The notes under the pieces: generated by a model
The model's database searches: none
What the model was told of the DNA's origin: nothing
The model's input: the letters and a program-made list of their open reading frames with translations, nothing else
Shown: positions 28,020-36,236 of the stretch, in pieces
How the letters are laid out: each line of letters starts with the position of its first letter
How positions within the stretch are numbered: position 1 is the first letter of the stretch
Made by a program: the position numbers and the translations under genes
Assembly: GCF_000022325.1 (NCBI RefSeq)
Contig: NC_012034.1
Span: 1,320,501 to 1,384,500 of the forward strand
Reading direction: 5' to 3'
Length of the DNA stretch: 64,000 nt
Source of the DNA: Caldicellulosiruptor bescii DSM 6725
GTDB taxonomy: Bacteria; Bacillota; Thermoanaerobacteria; Caldicellulosiruptorales; Caldicellulosiruptoraceae

Positions 28020-28076
28020 AAAACTTTTTATTTATTTATCAAATACCATAACCAAAAAAAAAGAAGGTGAAATAAG

Positions 28077-28736
28077 ATGCCTGTATTTACAAAAAGAGAA
28101 AAGGTTATGATTGTGATTATTGGTGTACTTCTTATGCTCAATGTATACCAGTATTTTACGCACAATGGTCTTTCGGACAAAAGCACTGGGGAAGTGGTTA
28201 CCATTGAGTCGCAAGAAGGCGACAATGACATTGCGAACAATGAAGGTAAAGAAACAGCTGAGACAAATATTCAAGATTTTCAGCAAAAATGCATTGTTTA
28301 TGTGTGCGGAAACGTAAAAAATCCAGGAGTTTATGAGCTTTTACCAGGCAGCAGAATAAACGATGCCTTGGTTTTGGCGGGTGGAGCTCTACCTGGAAGT
28401 GACCTGAATTCAATTAATCTTGCTGAGAAAATTTCTGATGGGCAAAAGATTTATATTCCAAAGATAGGCGAAGTGCAGTCGCAAAGTAGTTTGTCTTCTT
28501 CAACGGGTGGAACAAAACAAGAAACTATTTCTGAAGATGAAAGAAAAATTAACATAAATACTGCTACCAAAGAAGAGTTGAAAACTCTTAATAGAATTGG
28601 TGATAAACTTGCTGAAAGGATAATAGAATATAGACAAAAGCATGGACCATTTAAAAGTATTGAAGAGATAAAAAACGTAAACGGTATTGGGGAGAAGATA
28701 TTCGAGAGTATTAAGGATTCTATCACAGTGCAATAA
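28077..28736 (+). CDS. comEA: Competence protein ComEA (SLBB plus helix-hairpin-helix)
   Basis: 219 residues. One N-terminal membrane helix (about 10-27), an SLBB domain (about 72-131: VYVCGNVKNPGVYELLPGS, INDALVLAGGAL), a Ser-rich linker and a C-terminal double helix-hairpin-helix (INTATKEELKTLNRIGDKL, IEEIKNVNGIGEKIFESI). Binds incoming double-stranded DNA at the outer face of the membrane during transformation. The comEC channel is not in the window, although a lone ComEC-like MBL lipoprotein lies at 3677. The insertion sequence ends 65 bases upstream and may have removed its promoter. Confidence 0.95.
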   Translation: MPVFTKREKVMIVIIGVLLMLNVYQYFTHNGLSDKSTGEVVTIESQEGDNDIANNEGKETAETNIQDFQQKCIVYVCGNVKNPGVYELLPGSRINDALVLAGGALPGSDLNSINLAEKISDGQKIYIPKIGEVQSQSSLSSSTGGTKQETISEDERKININTATKEELKTLNRIGDKLAERIIEYRQKHGPFKSIEEIKNVNGIGEKIFESIKDSITVQ

Positions 28737-28741
28737 ATTAA

Positions 28742-28770
28742 TTGACAAAACTCAAATAAAAGTTTATAAT
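28742..28770 (+). promoter_or_regulatory. Consensus sigma-A promoter of yceD-rpmF
   Basis: TTGACA at 28742-28747, 17 bases, TATAAT at 28765-28770: a perfect consensus promoter 31 bases ahead of the yceD start. Confidence 0.85.
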
Positions 28771-28801
28771 ACAACCGTTATGATACGAGGTGACTGTAAA
28801 G

Positions 28802-29323
28802 ATGAGATTAGATGTATCAAAGTTAAAAACAAATGGTGACTCTGAAGAGTTTGAATTTTGTGAATCTTGGGAAAAGCTTGAATTTAGAGGTGATATTTTA
28901 TTTTTTGTAGAACCTATCTATTTTTACGGAGTTGCTACAAAGAAGGGAAATTTAATTGAGGTCAGTGGCAATGTTAAAACAAAACTAAAAACTATATGTT
29001 ACAGATGCACAGATGATGCTTATGTTGAAGTTGACGTTCCTTTTTATGAAGAGTACTCAAATAGAGAAGACACTACAGATGATGAGGTAATTAAGTTTGA
29101 AGATGATGTCATTGAATTTGATGATAGTATAATTGCAACAATTGTTCTGTATCTGCCGATGAAGTACCTGTGTAAGGAAGACTGCAAAGGGCTTTGTCCT
29201 GTGTGCGGGACAAACCTAAATGTGAGTTCATGTTCATGTGAAAAAGATGATATTGACCCAAGATTGAGTATTTTAAAAACACTTATTAATGAGCTTGAGA
29301 CAGATGAGAAAAAGGAGGTGTAA
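28802..29323 (+). CDS. YceD/DUF177 family protein
   Basis: 173 residues from ATG 28802 (MRLDVSKLK), which has GAGGTGA eight bases upstream; the GTG at 28790 lies in that ribosome site. Visible are VSGNVKTKLKTICYRCTDDA near 60-80, a strongly acidic middle, and a zinc-type Cys set CKEDCKGLCPVCGTNL near 128-143. DUF177 proteins almost always precede rpmF, as here, and are linked with 23S rRNA precursor levels and ribosome assembly. Confidence 0.92.
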   Translation: MRLDVSKLKTNGDSEEFEFCESWEKLEFRGDILFFVEPIYFYGVATKKGNLIEVSGNVKTKLKTICYRCTDDAYVEVDVPFYEEYSNREDTTDDEVIKFEDDVIEFDDSIIATIVLYLPMKYLCKEDCKGLCPVCGTNLNVSSCSCEKDDIDPRLSILKTLINELETDEKKEV

Positions 29324-29329
29324 AATGAA

Positions 29330-29506
29330 ATGGCACAACCAAAAAGAAGATGGTCAAAACAAAGAACACACAAACACAGAGCAAATTGGAAATTGGAAAT
29401 TCCAAATCTTACAGAGTGTCCACAGTGTCATGAGATGAAACTTCCTCACAGGGTATGTCCAAATTGTGGGTATTATAGAAATAGAAAAGTTGTAAACCAA
29501 GACTAA
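29330..29506 (+). CDS. rpmF: 50S ribosomal protein L32
   Basis: 58 residues. It starts MAQPKRRWSKQRTHKHRANW, the standard L32 opening, followed by the zinc ribbon CPQC...CPNC and YYRNRKVV. A strong AGGAGGTG lies nine bases before the ATG. It follows yceD by six bases in the usual pair and ends at a terminator. Confidence 0.98.
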   Translation: MAQPKRRWSKQRTHKHRANWKLEIPNLTECPQCHEMKLPHRVCPNCGYYRNRKVVNQD

Positions 29507-29545
29507 CAAAATAGCCCTGATTTATTTTCAGGGCTATTTTGCTTT
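29507..29545 (+). terminator. Rho-independent terminator after rpmF
   Basis: Stem CAAAATAGCCCTGA / TCAGGGCTATTTTG (29507-29520 with 29528-29541), 14 bp perfect, with the T tract in the 3' arm and just after. Confidence 0.85.
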
Positions 29546-29611
29546 GGGTACATAAAAGGTATTTTAATTGTAATGAAAAAATGATAAATTAATAGAAAAG
29601 GGTGATAAAAA

Positions 29612-30211
29612 CTGGTCAAACGAAAAATAAGAAAGGTTATCGGAATCAGGCGAAAATTAGTTGAACCAAGGAGAAAGTTATATCTTGATATATTGGTATA
29701 CAGAAACCTAAAAAAACTTCTTTCAACCCTTGAGTTTCAAACCGTCTTCATTTACATGAGCCTTCCATATGAAGTTGATACCAAAAGAATTATTGAATAT
29801 CTTATCAAAAAAAATAAAAAGGTCTGTATGCCTAAGATTGTAAATAGTGCAGAAATGGTGGCGTGTGAGTATAAAAGAGAGAATAAGCTTCACAGAAATA
29901 AGCTTGGTATCTTGGAGCCGTCAAGCAAGCAGCAGATACCTCCATCACAAATAGATGTCTGTATAGTACCTATTGTTGCGTTTGACAAAGATTTAAACAG
30001 GGTGGGGTTTGGCAAAGGTTACTATGATAGGTTTTTGAAAAAGGTAGCCCAACATTGTGTGAAGGTTGGGATTGCATACCATTTTCAAAAGGTAAAAAGA
30101 ATCAAAGCAAATGAGCACGACGTAAAGCTTGATGTAATTGTGACTGACAGGCTTGTCTTGTTGCAAAAAAATGCATATAGGGGAGAATGTGATGAGAAGG
30201 ATACTACTTAA
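29612..30211 (+). CDS. 5-formyltetrahydrofolate cyclo-ligase
   Basis: Converts 5-formyl-THF to 5,10-methenyl-THF with ATP. Core motifs are VCMPKIV near residue 70 and FDKDLNRVGFGKGYYDRFL near 128-146, the family signature. Beginning at TTG 29693 would cut off the N-terminal helix with the conserved Lys/Arg residues. The open frame continues back to CTG 29612, giving VKRKIRKVIGIRRKLVEPRRK and 199 residues, the usual size. Between 29612 and 29693 there is no ATG, GTG or TTG in frame. AAAGGGTGA at 29597-29605 sits six bases before that CTG, so a CTG start is likely. Confidence 0.85.
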   Translation: MVKRKIRKVIGIRRKLVEPRRKLYLDILVYRNLKKLLSTLEFQTVFIYMSLPYEVDTKRIIEYLIKKNKKVCMPKIVNSAEMVACEYKRENKLHRNKLGILEPSSKQQIPPSQIDVCIVPIVAFDKDLNRVGFGKGYYDRFLKKVAQHCVKVGIAYHFQKVKRIKANEHDVKLDVIVTDRLVLLQKNAYRGECDEKDTT

Positions 30212-31262
30212 AAATGCAAAAGAGGGTATGGTGCTTGCACGGGACATATACAGTGAGGATGGCAAAGTTTTAATTGCAAGTGGTCAGAAACTCACAAATA
30301 GTGTTATAAAAAGGTTAAAAGAATTTGGAGTTTATGACATTTACATTGTAGATGACAATACCGAGATTTACATAGAGGATGTTATAACCAAAGAGATAAA
30401 AGAAAAAGCATTTGAGATTGTAAATGGTGTTTTTACGTCAAAATATATAAATACGCAAGAGATTACTCCTGAAATAAAGGAGCTTGTTAGCAAAATAATT
30501 TCTTCTCTTTTGAACCAAAAAGAGGTTATCTTAAACCTGTGTGATATACGTACAGTTGGGAACTACACACTTTTTCATTCACTCAACACAACAGTGCTCT
30601 CAATTCTGATTGGGATAAAGCTGGGATATGATTTTGATAAACTCATGGTACTTGGTATGGGCACTTTACTTCACGATATTGGTAAAATAAAAATTCCCAG
30701 AAATATTTTAAGTAAGAGAGGACCTCTTCAGGAAAAGGAATATGAGATGATAAAGATGCACACAATTGTTGGATATGATATCTTAAGCTCTGAGTACAAA
30801 TTTGACCAAAATGTTGCAGAGATTGCACTTTTTCATCACGAGAGATTGGATGGCAGTGGTTATCCTTTTGGCAAAACCAGAGATGAAATCCCGCAAATGG
30901 CTAAAATTGTAGCTGTGGCAGATGTGTTTGACGCTTTAGTTAGTGACAGAGAGTTTAGAAAGCGATTAAAACCTCACATGGCAATTGAATATTTGCTAAA
31001 TTCATGTTCAACACATTTTGATAGTTATATCGTTTCCAAGTTTGTCACATTTATTTCTCTTTTTCAAATTGGTACACCGGTTGTACTCAATACTCGAGAA
31101 AAAGGAATAGTTGTTCACAATAACCCCAAGTTTCCATCAAGGCCAATTGTTAGAATTTTTTATGATAGTGAAGGTAAAAGGCTTGCATTTCGCAAGGATA
31201 TAGATTTGGCTTTGAATTTCCACTATTATATTGTTGATGTGTTAGATGATTTAGAGATATGA
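30192..31262 (+). CDS. HD-GYP domain protein, probable cyclic-di-GMP phosphodiesterase
   Basis: About 356 residues from ATG 30192, with GGGGAG six bases upstream (GTG 30189 also possible). The N-terminal part (MRRILLKNAKEGMVLARDIY...) is the short domain often found before HD-GYP. The HD-GYP domain has LLHDIGKIKIP near 163 and HHERLDGSGYPFG near 215, the diagnostic residues, so a working hydrolase is likely. A C-terminal stretch (about 295-356, TPVVLNTREKGIVVHNNPK) resembles the beta domain of related proteins. Overlaps the cyclo-ligase gene by 20 bases and precedes dnaE by 31. Confidence 0.9.
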   Translation: MRRILLKNAKEGMVLARDIYSEDGKVLIASGQKLTNSVIKRLKEFGVYDIYIVDDNTEIYIEDVITKEIKEKAFEIVNGVFTSKYINTQEITPEIKELVSKIISSLLNQKEVILNLCDIRTVGNYTLFHSLNTTVLSILIGIKLGYDFDKLMVLGMGTLLHDIGKIKIPRNILSKRGPLQEKEYEMIKMHTIVGYDILSSEYKFDQNVAEIALFHHERLDGSGYPFGKTRDEIPQMAKIVAVADVFDALVSDREFRKRLKPHMAIEYLLNSCSTHFDSYIVSKFVTFISLFQIGTPVVLNTREKGIVVHNNPKFPSRPIVRIFYDSEGKRLAFRKDIDLALNFHYYIVDVLDDLEI

Positions 31263-31293
31263 AACCAGGAAAGAAGAAAGGTGCAAAAGAGAA

Positions 31294-34200
31294 ATGAGTT
31301 TTGTTCATCTTCACCTTCATACTGAGTATAGTTTGTTGGACGGAGCTTGTAGGATTGATAGGCTTTTTGAAAGAGTAAAAGATTTAAATATGAACGCTGT
31401 GGGAATAACTGATCATGGAGCAATGTATGGTGTTATAGATTTTTACAAAACTGCCAAGGAAAATGGTATCAAGCCTATAATTGGATGTGAGGTATATTTA
31501 GCTCCACGGACTCGCTTTGATAAAGAACCAAATATCGACAATGATATCCACCATCTTGTCCTTCTTGCTATGGACAATGATGGCTACAGAAATCTTTCCA
31601 AGATAGTTTCAATTGGATTTGTTGAAGGATTTTACTATAAACCAAGGGTTGACAGAGAAGTCTTGAGCAAATATTCAAAAGGACTTATAGCTCTTACAAG
31701 TTGTCTTGCAGGGGAGATTCCTAAACTGATTTTGAGAGAGCAAAAGGAAAAACTGTATGATGCAATTAATTTTTATAAAGAGGTGTTTGGAGAAAACTTT
31801 TACTTTGAACTTCAATATCATTACATTGATGAGCAAAGATTTGTAAATAATGAACTTATGAGGCTATCAAAAAAATATCAAATTCCGCTTGTGGCAACAA
31901 ATGATGTTCATTATTTGAGGAGAGAAGATAGAAACCTTCATGATATTTTGCTTTGCATTCAAACAGGAAAAACTATAAGTGACTCTAATCGCATGGAGTT
32001 TCCAACTGATGAATTTTATCTCAAGTCACCCGAAGAGATGCAACAGCTTTTTGGTTACATTCCGGAAGCACTGAAAAACACGTTGGAGATTGCTGAAAAA
32101 TGTAATGTTGAGTTTGAGTTTGGTAAGATTAACCTTCCGAAATTTCAACTGCCAGAAGGCAAAAGTGACGCATTTGAATACCTTAAAGAGTTGGCTTTAG
32201 AAGGATTCAAAAAGAGATATAAAAATGACGACAAAGCTGCATATGACAGGCTTATGATGGAACTTCAAGTGATAAAAGATATGGGATTTGTCGAATATTT
32301 TTTAATAGTTCAGGACTTTATAAACTATGCTAAACAAAACAACATAATGGTAGGTCCTGGTAGAGGTTCTGCAGCGGGAAGTATTGTGGCATATTGTCTG
32401 GGTATTACGAATGTTGACCCAATAAAGTATGACCTTCTTTTTGAGAGATTTCTAAATCCAGAAAGAGTATCTATGCCTGACATAGACATCGACTTTTGTT
32501 ATCAAAGAAGACAGGAAGTGATTGACTATGTCACTCGCAAATATGGAGAGGATAGAGTGAGTCAGATAATAACCTTTGGAACAATGGCAGCAAGGGCTTC
32601 AATCAGAGATGTTGGACGGGTTCTGGGAGTTCCATATTCTCAGGTGGACGAAATTGCAAAGATGATTCCGTTTTCTCCAGGGATGACCATTGACAAGGCA
32701 CTTGAGATAAACCATGACCTTAAAAAGATTTATGAACAAAATGATACAGTGAGAAGAATAATTGATACAGCAAGAAATCTTGAAGGTATGCCAAGACATG
32801 CGTCTGTTCATGCTGCCGGTGTTGTGATTTCAAGTTGTCCAATTACAGATTTAGTGCCGTTGGCAAGGACAGATGATGCTATTGTTACTCAGTTTCCAAT
32901 GACAACGTTGGAAGAACTTGGACTTTTGAAGATGGATTTTCTTGGGTTAAGGACACTTACTGTAATTCAAAATACGTTGGAGCTTGTGAAGAAAAATAGA
33001 GGCATAGAGATTGATTTAGACAGGATAGACTATAATGACAAAAATGTTTATGAATTTATATCAGAAGGAAACACAAACGGTGTGTTCCAGCTTGAAAGCA
33101 GTGGCATGAAACAGTTTATGAAAGAACTCAAACCTGAAAACTTAGAGGATATTATTGCAGGAATTTCCCTATTTAGACCTGGCCCCATGGACCAGATTCC
33201 AGTTTATATCCAAAACAAGAATAACAGAGAAAAAATTGAATATCTCCATCCCAGCCTTGAGCCAATTTTGAATGTCACCTATGGATGTATTGTGTATCAA
33301 GAACAAGTTATGCAAATTTTCAGAACACTTGCTGGATATTCGCTTGGAAGAGCTGACCTTGTGAGAAGAGCAATGGCAAAGAAAAAAGCCGATATACTGA
33401 TGGAAGAAAAGGACAGATTCATTGAAGGAGCTATGGCAAATGGAATAGATAAAGAAACAGCTGAAAAGATTTTTGCCATTATAGAAGATTTTGCAAGTTA
33501 TGCATTTAACAAATCACATGCTGCCGCATATGCTATATTAGCATATCAGACAGCATATTTGAAAAAGTATTATACCATCGAGTTTATGGCAAGCTTAATT
33601 ACAAGTGTTATGAACTCGAATGAGAAGGTTGGAATGTATATTGAAGAGTGCAGAAAATTTGGAATATCTATTTTGCCACCTGATATAAACAAAAGTAGTT
33701 ATGACTTTACAATTGAAGGAAATAGTATAAGGTTTGGACTAAGAGCTATAAAAAGCTTGGGAGAAAATGTCATTGCCCACATCTTAAAAGAGAGAGAGAA
33801 AAAAGGAGAATTTAAGGATTTATATGACTTTATAATGAGGGTTGATACAAATACTGTAAACAAAAGGATTATTGAAAATTTGATACGTTCGGGTGCATTT
33901 GACTTTACAGGTTTAAATAGAAATTCGCTTTTAGCTTCAGTAGAGGATATTCTTGCTATAAAACAAACTAAAAAGAAGAATGCAAATCAGTTTAGTTTTT
34001 TTGAGATATCCGGTAACGAAAATGAAAGTTTTGTATACAAAAATATGCCTCAACCAACTGCCCAGGAACTCATGAAAATGGAAAAGGATACAATTGGAGT
34101 ATATATAAGCAGTCATCCGCTTGAAAAGTATACAGAGGAAATTTCAAAATATAATATAACTCCTCTCTCTGAGATATCTGCTATGTCTGAAGAAGATGAA

Positions 34201-34713
34201 TACAAATTTGAACAAATACTTGTGTGTGGAATATTAAAAGAAGTAAAAGTAAAACTTACAAAGAACAACCTGACAATGGCATTTGCAAAATTAGAGGATT
34301 TGACAGACTCTGTTGAGGTGTTATTTTTTCCTAACGTTTATGAGAAGTATTCTCATTTGATAAAGGAAGATATGGTTGTGATAATGGAGGCAAAGGCAAC
34401 ATTCAGAGAGGATGAAGGAGTAAAAGTTATTGCTCAAAAAGTAGACAGGTTGGGTGAGAAGCATCAGGAAGGTCAGGGAAGCGGTGAAAAAGCAATCGCA
34501 ATAAGGGTAAGTGATGATACAATATTAAAGTCAAAAAAGTTCTTAGCATTTATAAAGTTCTTTTCAGGAAAGTCAAAAATAGTTCTTTATTATAATCAAA
34601 AAAGGCTAATTTCCAAGTCAAACTTATGTATAGAAATAAATCCTACTGTGATTGAACAGCTCAAAGAGTGGTTTGGCGATGAAAATGTTTGGATAGAAGA
34701 TATAGATTCTTGA
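31294..34713 (+). CDS. dnaE: DNA polymerase III alpha subunit DnaE
   Basis: 1139 residues. N-terminal PHP domain (HLHTEYSLLDGACR at 5-18, ITDHGAMYG near 36), palm with VGPGRGSAAGS near 353 and PDIDIDFCYQRR near 394 (catalytic Asp residues), then fingers (YGCIVYQEQVMQI near 663, FNKSHAAAYA near 735), helix-hairpin-helix and a C-terminal OB domain (about 980-1060). This is the DnaE1/DnaE3-like class, not PolC, because there is no inserted exonuclease domain. Its companion pfkA and pyk arrangement (dnaE-pfkA-pyk) is common in Firmicutes. Confidence 0.96.
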   Translation: MSFVHLHLHTEYSLLDGACRIDRLFERVKDLNMNAVGITDHGAMYGVIDFYKTAKENGIKPIIGCEVYLAPRTRFDKEPNIDNDIHHLVLLAMDNDGYRNLSKIVSIGFVEGFYYKPRVDREVLSKYSKGLIALTSCLAGEIPKLILREQKEKLYDAINFYKEVFGENFYFELQYHYIDEQRFVNNELMRLSKKYQIPLVATNDVHYLRREDRNLHDILLCIQTGKTISDSNRMEFPTDEFYLKSPEEMQQLFGYIPEALKNTLEIAEKCNVEFEFGKINLPKFQLPEGKSDAFEYLKELALEGFKKRYKNDDKAAYDRLMMELQVIKDMGFVEYFLIVQDFINYAKQNNIMVGPGRGSAAGSIVAYCLGITNVDPIKYDLLFERFLNPERVSMPDIDIDFCYQRRQEVIDYVTRKYGEDRVSQIITFGTMAARASIRDVGRVLGVPYSQVDEIAKMIPFSPGMTIDKALEINHDLKKIYEQNDTVRRIIDTARNLEGMPRHASVHAAGVVISSCPITDLVPLARTDDAIVTQFPMTTLEELGLLKMDFLGLRTLTVIQNTLELVKKNRGIEIDLDRIDYNDKNVYEFISEGNTNGVFQLESSGMKQFMKELKPENLEDIIAGISLFRPGPMDQIPVYIQNKNNREKIEYLHPSLEPILNVTYGCIVYQEQVMQIFRTLAGYSLGRADLVRRAMAKKKADILMEEKDRFIEGAMANGIDKETAEKIFAIIEDFASYAFNKSHAAAYAILAYQTAYLKKYYTIEFMASLITSVMNSNEKVGMYIEECRKFGISILPPDINKSSYDFTIEGNSIRFGLRAIKSLGENVIAHILKEREKKGEFKDLYDFIMRVDTNTVNKRIIENLIRSGAFDFTGLNRNSLLASVEDILAIKQTKKKNANQFSFFEISGNENESFVYKNMPQPTAQELMKMEKDTIGVYISSHPLEKYTEEISKYNITPLSEISAMSEEDEYKFEQILVCGILKEVKVKLTKNNLTMAFAKLEDLTDSVEVLFFPNVYEKYSHLIKEDMVVIMEAKATFREDEGVKVIAQKVDRLGEKHQEGQGSGEKAIAIRVSDDTILKSKKFLAFIKFFSGKSKIVLYYNQKRLISKSNLCIEINPTVIEQLKEWFGDENVWIEDIDS

Positions 34714-34736
34714 TTTTTAGACCGTTTTGTTATAAT
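34710..34736 (+). promoter_or_regulatory. Possible promoter ahead of mtrB
   Basis: TATAAT at 34731-34736 with TTGATT at 34710-34715, but the 15-base spacer is short. It overlaps the end of dnaE. Confidence 0.35.
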
Positions 34737-34760
34737 ATTTGAAAAGAGGTGAGATGAAAT

Positions 34761-35009
34761 ATGGAAAATGAAAATGTATACGAATACAAAAATGGTGACT
34801 ATATAGTGGTCAAAGCACTTGAAAACGGAGTAAATGTCATAGGGCTTACAAGAGGCAAGGACACAAAACTTCATCACACAGAGAAACTTGACAGTGGTGA
34901 AGTTTTACTTGCTCAGTTTACTGAAGTTACGTCGGCAATTAAGGTAAGAGGTAGGGCTGAGATCTATACAAAGTTTGGGCTTATTGTTTCAGAGTCCCAG
35001 AATAAATGA
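34761..35009 (+). CDS. mtrB: trp RNA-binding attenuation protein TRAP (MtrB)
   Basis: 82 residues, close to Bacillus subtilis TRAP (75) with a slightly longer N-terminus. It has [19 protein letters not shown] and [14 protein letters not shown]. The RNA-contacting residues of TRAP (Lys37, Lys56, Arg58) match Lys42, Lys61 and Arg63 here, and the tryptophan-contact threonines (25, 49, 52) match Thr30, Thr54 and Thr57. TRAP forms an 11-subunit ring that, with tryptophan, binds spaced GAG/UAG triplets in trp leader RNA. No trp gene and no anti-TRAP are in the window, so the target lies elsewhere. AGAGGTGAG precedes the ATG. Confidence 0.93.
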   Translation: MENENVYEYKNGDYIVVKALENGVNVIGLTRGKDTKLHHTEKLDSGEVLLAQFTEVTSAIKVRGRAEIYTKFGLIVSESQNK

Positions 35010-35028
35010 TGGTGTAGAAGGTGTTTTT

Positions 35029-35220
35029 ATGTGGGAAGTTGTTTATATAACCTCAAATAGTGAGATTGCTAACAAAATCAAAGAGGAGCTTGAGAAGGTA
35101 GGGATTCTTGCAAAGGTTAAATCTATTTCTCAAGAAGGGAAAGAAGGTTATTTTGAGATAATAGTGCCAGAAACAGAGCTCAATGAAGCACACAACATAA
35201 TAATTGAAAAAGGATTTTAA
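35029..35220 (+). CDS. Small DUF2007-like protein upstream of pfkA
   Basis: 63 residues from ATG 35029 (MWEVVYITSNSEIANKIKEE). It has a beta-alpha-beta pattern: VVYITSN, a helix over IANKIKEELEKVGI, AKVKSI, YFEIIVPETE and a final helix LNEAHNIIIEKG. This matches small DUF2007/GlnB-fold-like proteins often encoded just before pfkA in Clostridia. Its role is unknown. It sits 19 bases after mtrB and 26 before pfkA, so it is likely co-transcribed with them. Confidence 0.7.
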   Translation: MWEVVYITSNSEIANKIKEELEKVGILAKVKSISQEGKEGYFEIIVPETELNEAHNIIIEKGF

Positions 35221-35246
35221 ACTAAAAAGAAAGGGGAACAGAATAT

Positions 35247-36215
35247 ATGCCAGAAGTGAGAACTATTGGTGTTTTGACAAGTGGTGGCGATGCACCAGGA
35301 ATGAATGCTGCTATTCGCGCTGTTGTGAGAACTGGTATATACTATGGATTTAGAGTAATGGGTATAAGACGAGGTTATAATGGTCTTATTGAAGGCGATA
35401 TTTTTGAGATGAACTTAAGGTCTGTTTCAGATATAATCCAACGTGGTGGAACAATCCTTTTGACTGCAAGGTCTCCTGAGTTTATGACAGAAAATGGACT
35501 CAAAAAAGCTGCTTCAATGTGTAAAATCTTTAAAATAGATGCTCTTGTTGTAATTGGCGGAGACGGGTCTTTCAGAGGGGCAAGAGACTTAAGTAAATTT
35601 GGCATCAACGTTGTTGGAATTCCCGGAACTATCGACAATGATATCGCATGTACAGACTACACTATTGGTTTTGATACAGCATTGAATACTGTCCAGGATG
35701 CAATTAACAAGATAAGAGACACAGCAACCTCTCATGAAAGAGTTAGTATTCTTGAGGTAATGGGACGTCATGCGGGATATATTGCTCTTTATAGTGGCAT
35801 TGCAGGCGGTGCTGAGTCGATCGTAATTCCCGAAAAAGGTCTTGACAAGGATGAGATAATAAGAAGAATAATTGATGGAAAAAACAAAGGAAAGCTTCAC
35901 AACTTGATCATATTGGCTGAGGGAATTGGTGGAGCAACAGAGCTTGCAAAGGAGATTGAAGAAGCGACTGGAATAGAGACAAGAGCGACCATCCTTGGGT
36001 ATATTCAGAGAGGTGGCTCGCCTACTGCGTATGACAGAGTTGTTGCAAGTTTGATGGGGGCAAAAGCTGTTGAGGTTATCAAGGAAGGGAAGCAGAACAG
36101 GATAATTGCAATGAAGGATGGAAAGATTGTTGATTATGATATTGACGAAGCACTTTCTATGCAAAAGACAATTGATGAATACATGTACAATTTAGCTACT
36201 ATCCTTTCTTTATAA
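35247..36215 (+). CDS. pfkA: 6-phosphofructokinase, ATP-dependent
   Basis: 322 residues. Phosphorylates fructose 6-phosphate, the committed step of glycolysis. [14 protein letters not shown] at 11-24, GGDGSFRGA near 103-111 and PGTIDNDI near 126 are present. Gly after GGD and Gly in PGTIDND are the residues of ATP-using enzymes; PPi-using ones carry Asp and Lys there. MGRHAGYIA near 171 and the effector-site region follow. AAAGGGG lies upstream. Forms an operon with pyk, which begins 22 bases later. Confidence 0.96.
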   Translation: MPEVRTIGVLTSGGDAPGMNAAIRAVVRTGIYYGFRVMGIRRGYNGLIEGDIFEMNLRSVSDIIQRGGTILLTARSPEFMTENGLKKAASMCKIFKIDALVVIGGDGSFRGARDLSKFGINVVGIPGTIDNDIACTDYTIGFDTALNTVQDAINKIRDTATSHERVSILEVMGRHAGYIALYSGIAGGAESIVIPEKGLDKDEIIRRIIDGKNKGKLHNLIILAEGIGGATELAKEIEEATGIETRATILGYIQRGGSPTAYDRVVASLMGAKAVEVIKEGKQNRIIAMKDGKIVDYDIDEALSMQKTIDEYMYNLATILSL

Positions 36216-36236
36216 CTTTTTATGGAGGGTTTAAGT

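Noticed and set aside
27458..28051. Three plus-strand open frames of 84-116 residues opposite the transposase and its leader
   Set aside because: They are shadows of the Lys/Glu-rich transposase, read as Ser/Phe/Leu-rich nonsense, and one runs across the IS end.
35247..36215. Pyrophosphate-dependent phosphofructokinase
   Set aside because: The Gly residues in GGDGS and PGTIDND mark the ATP-dependent type.
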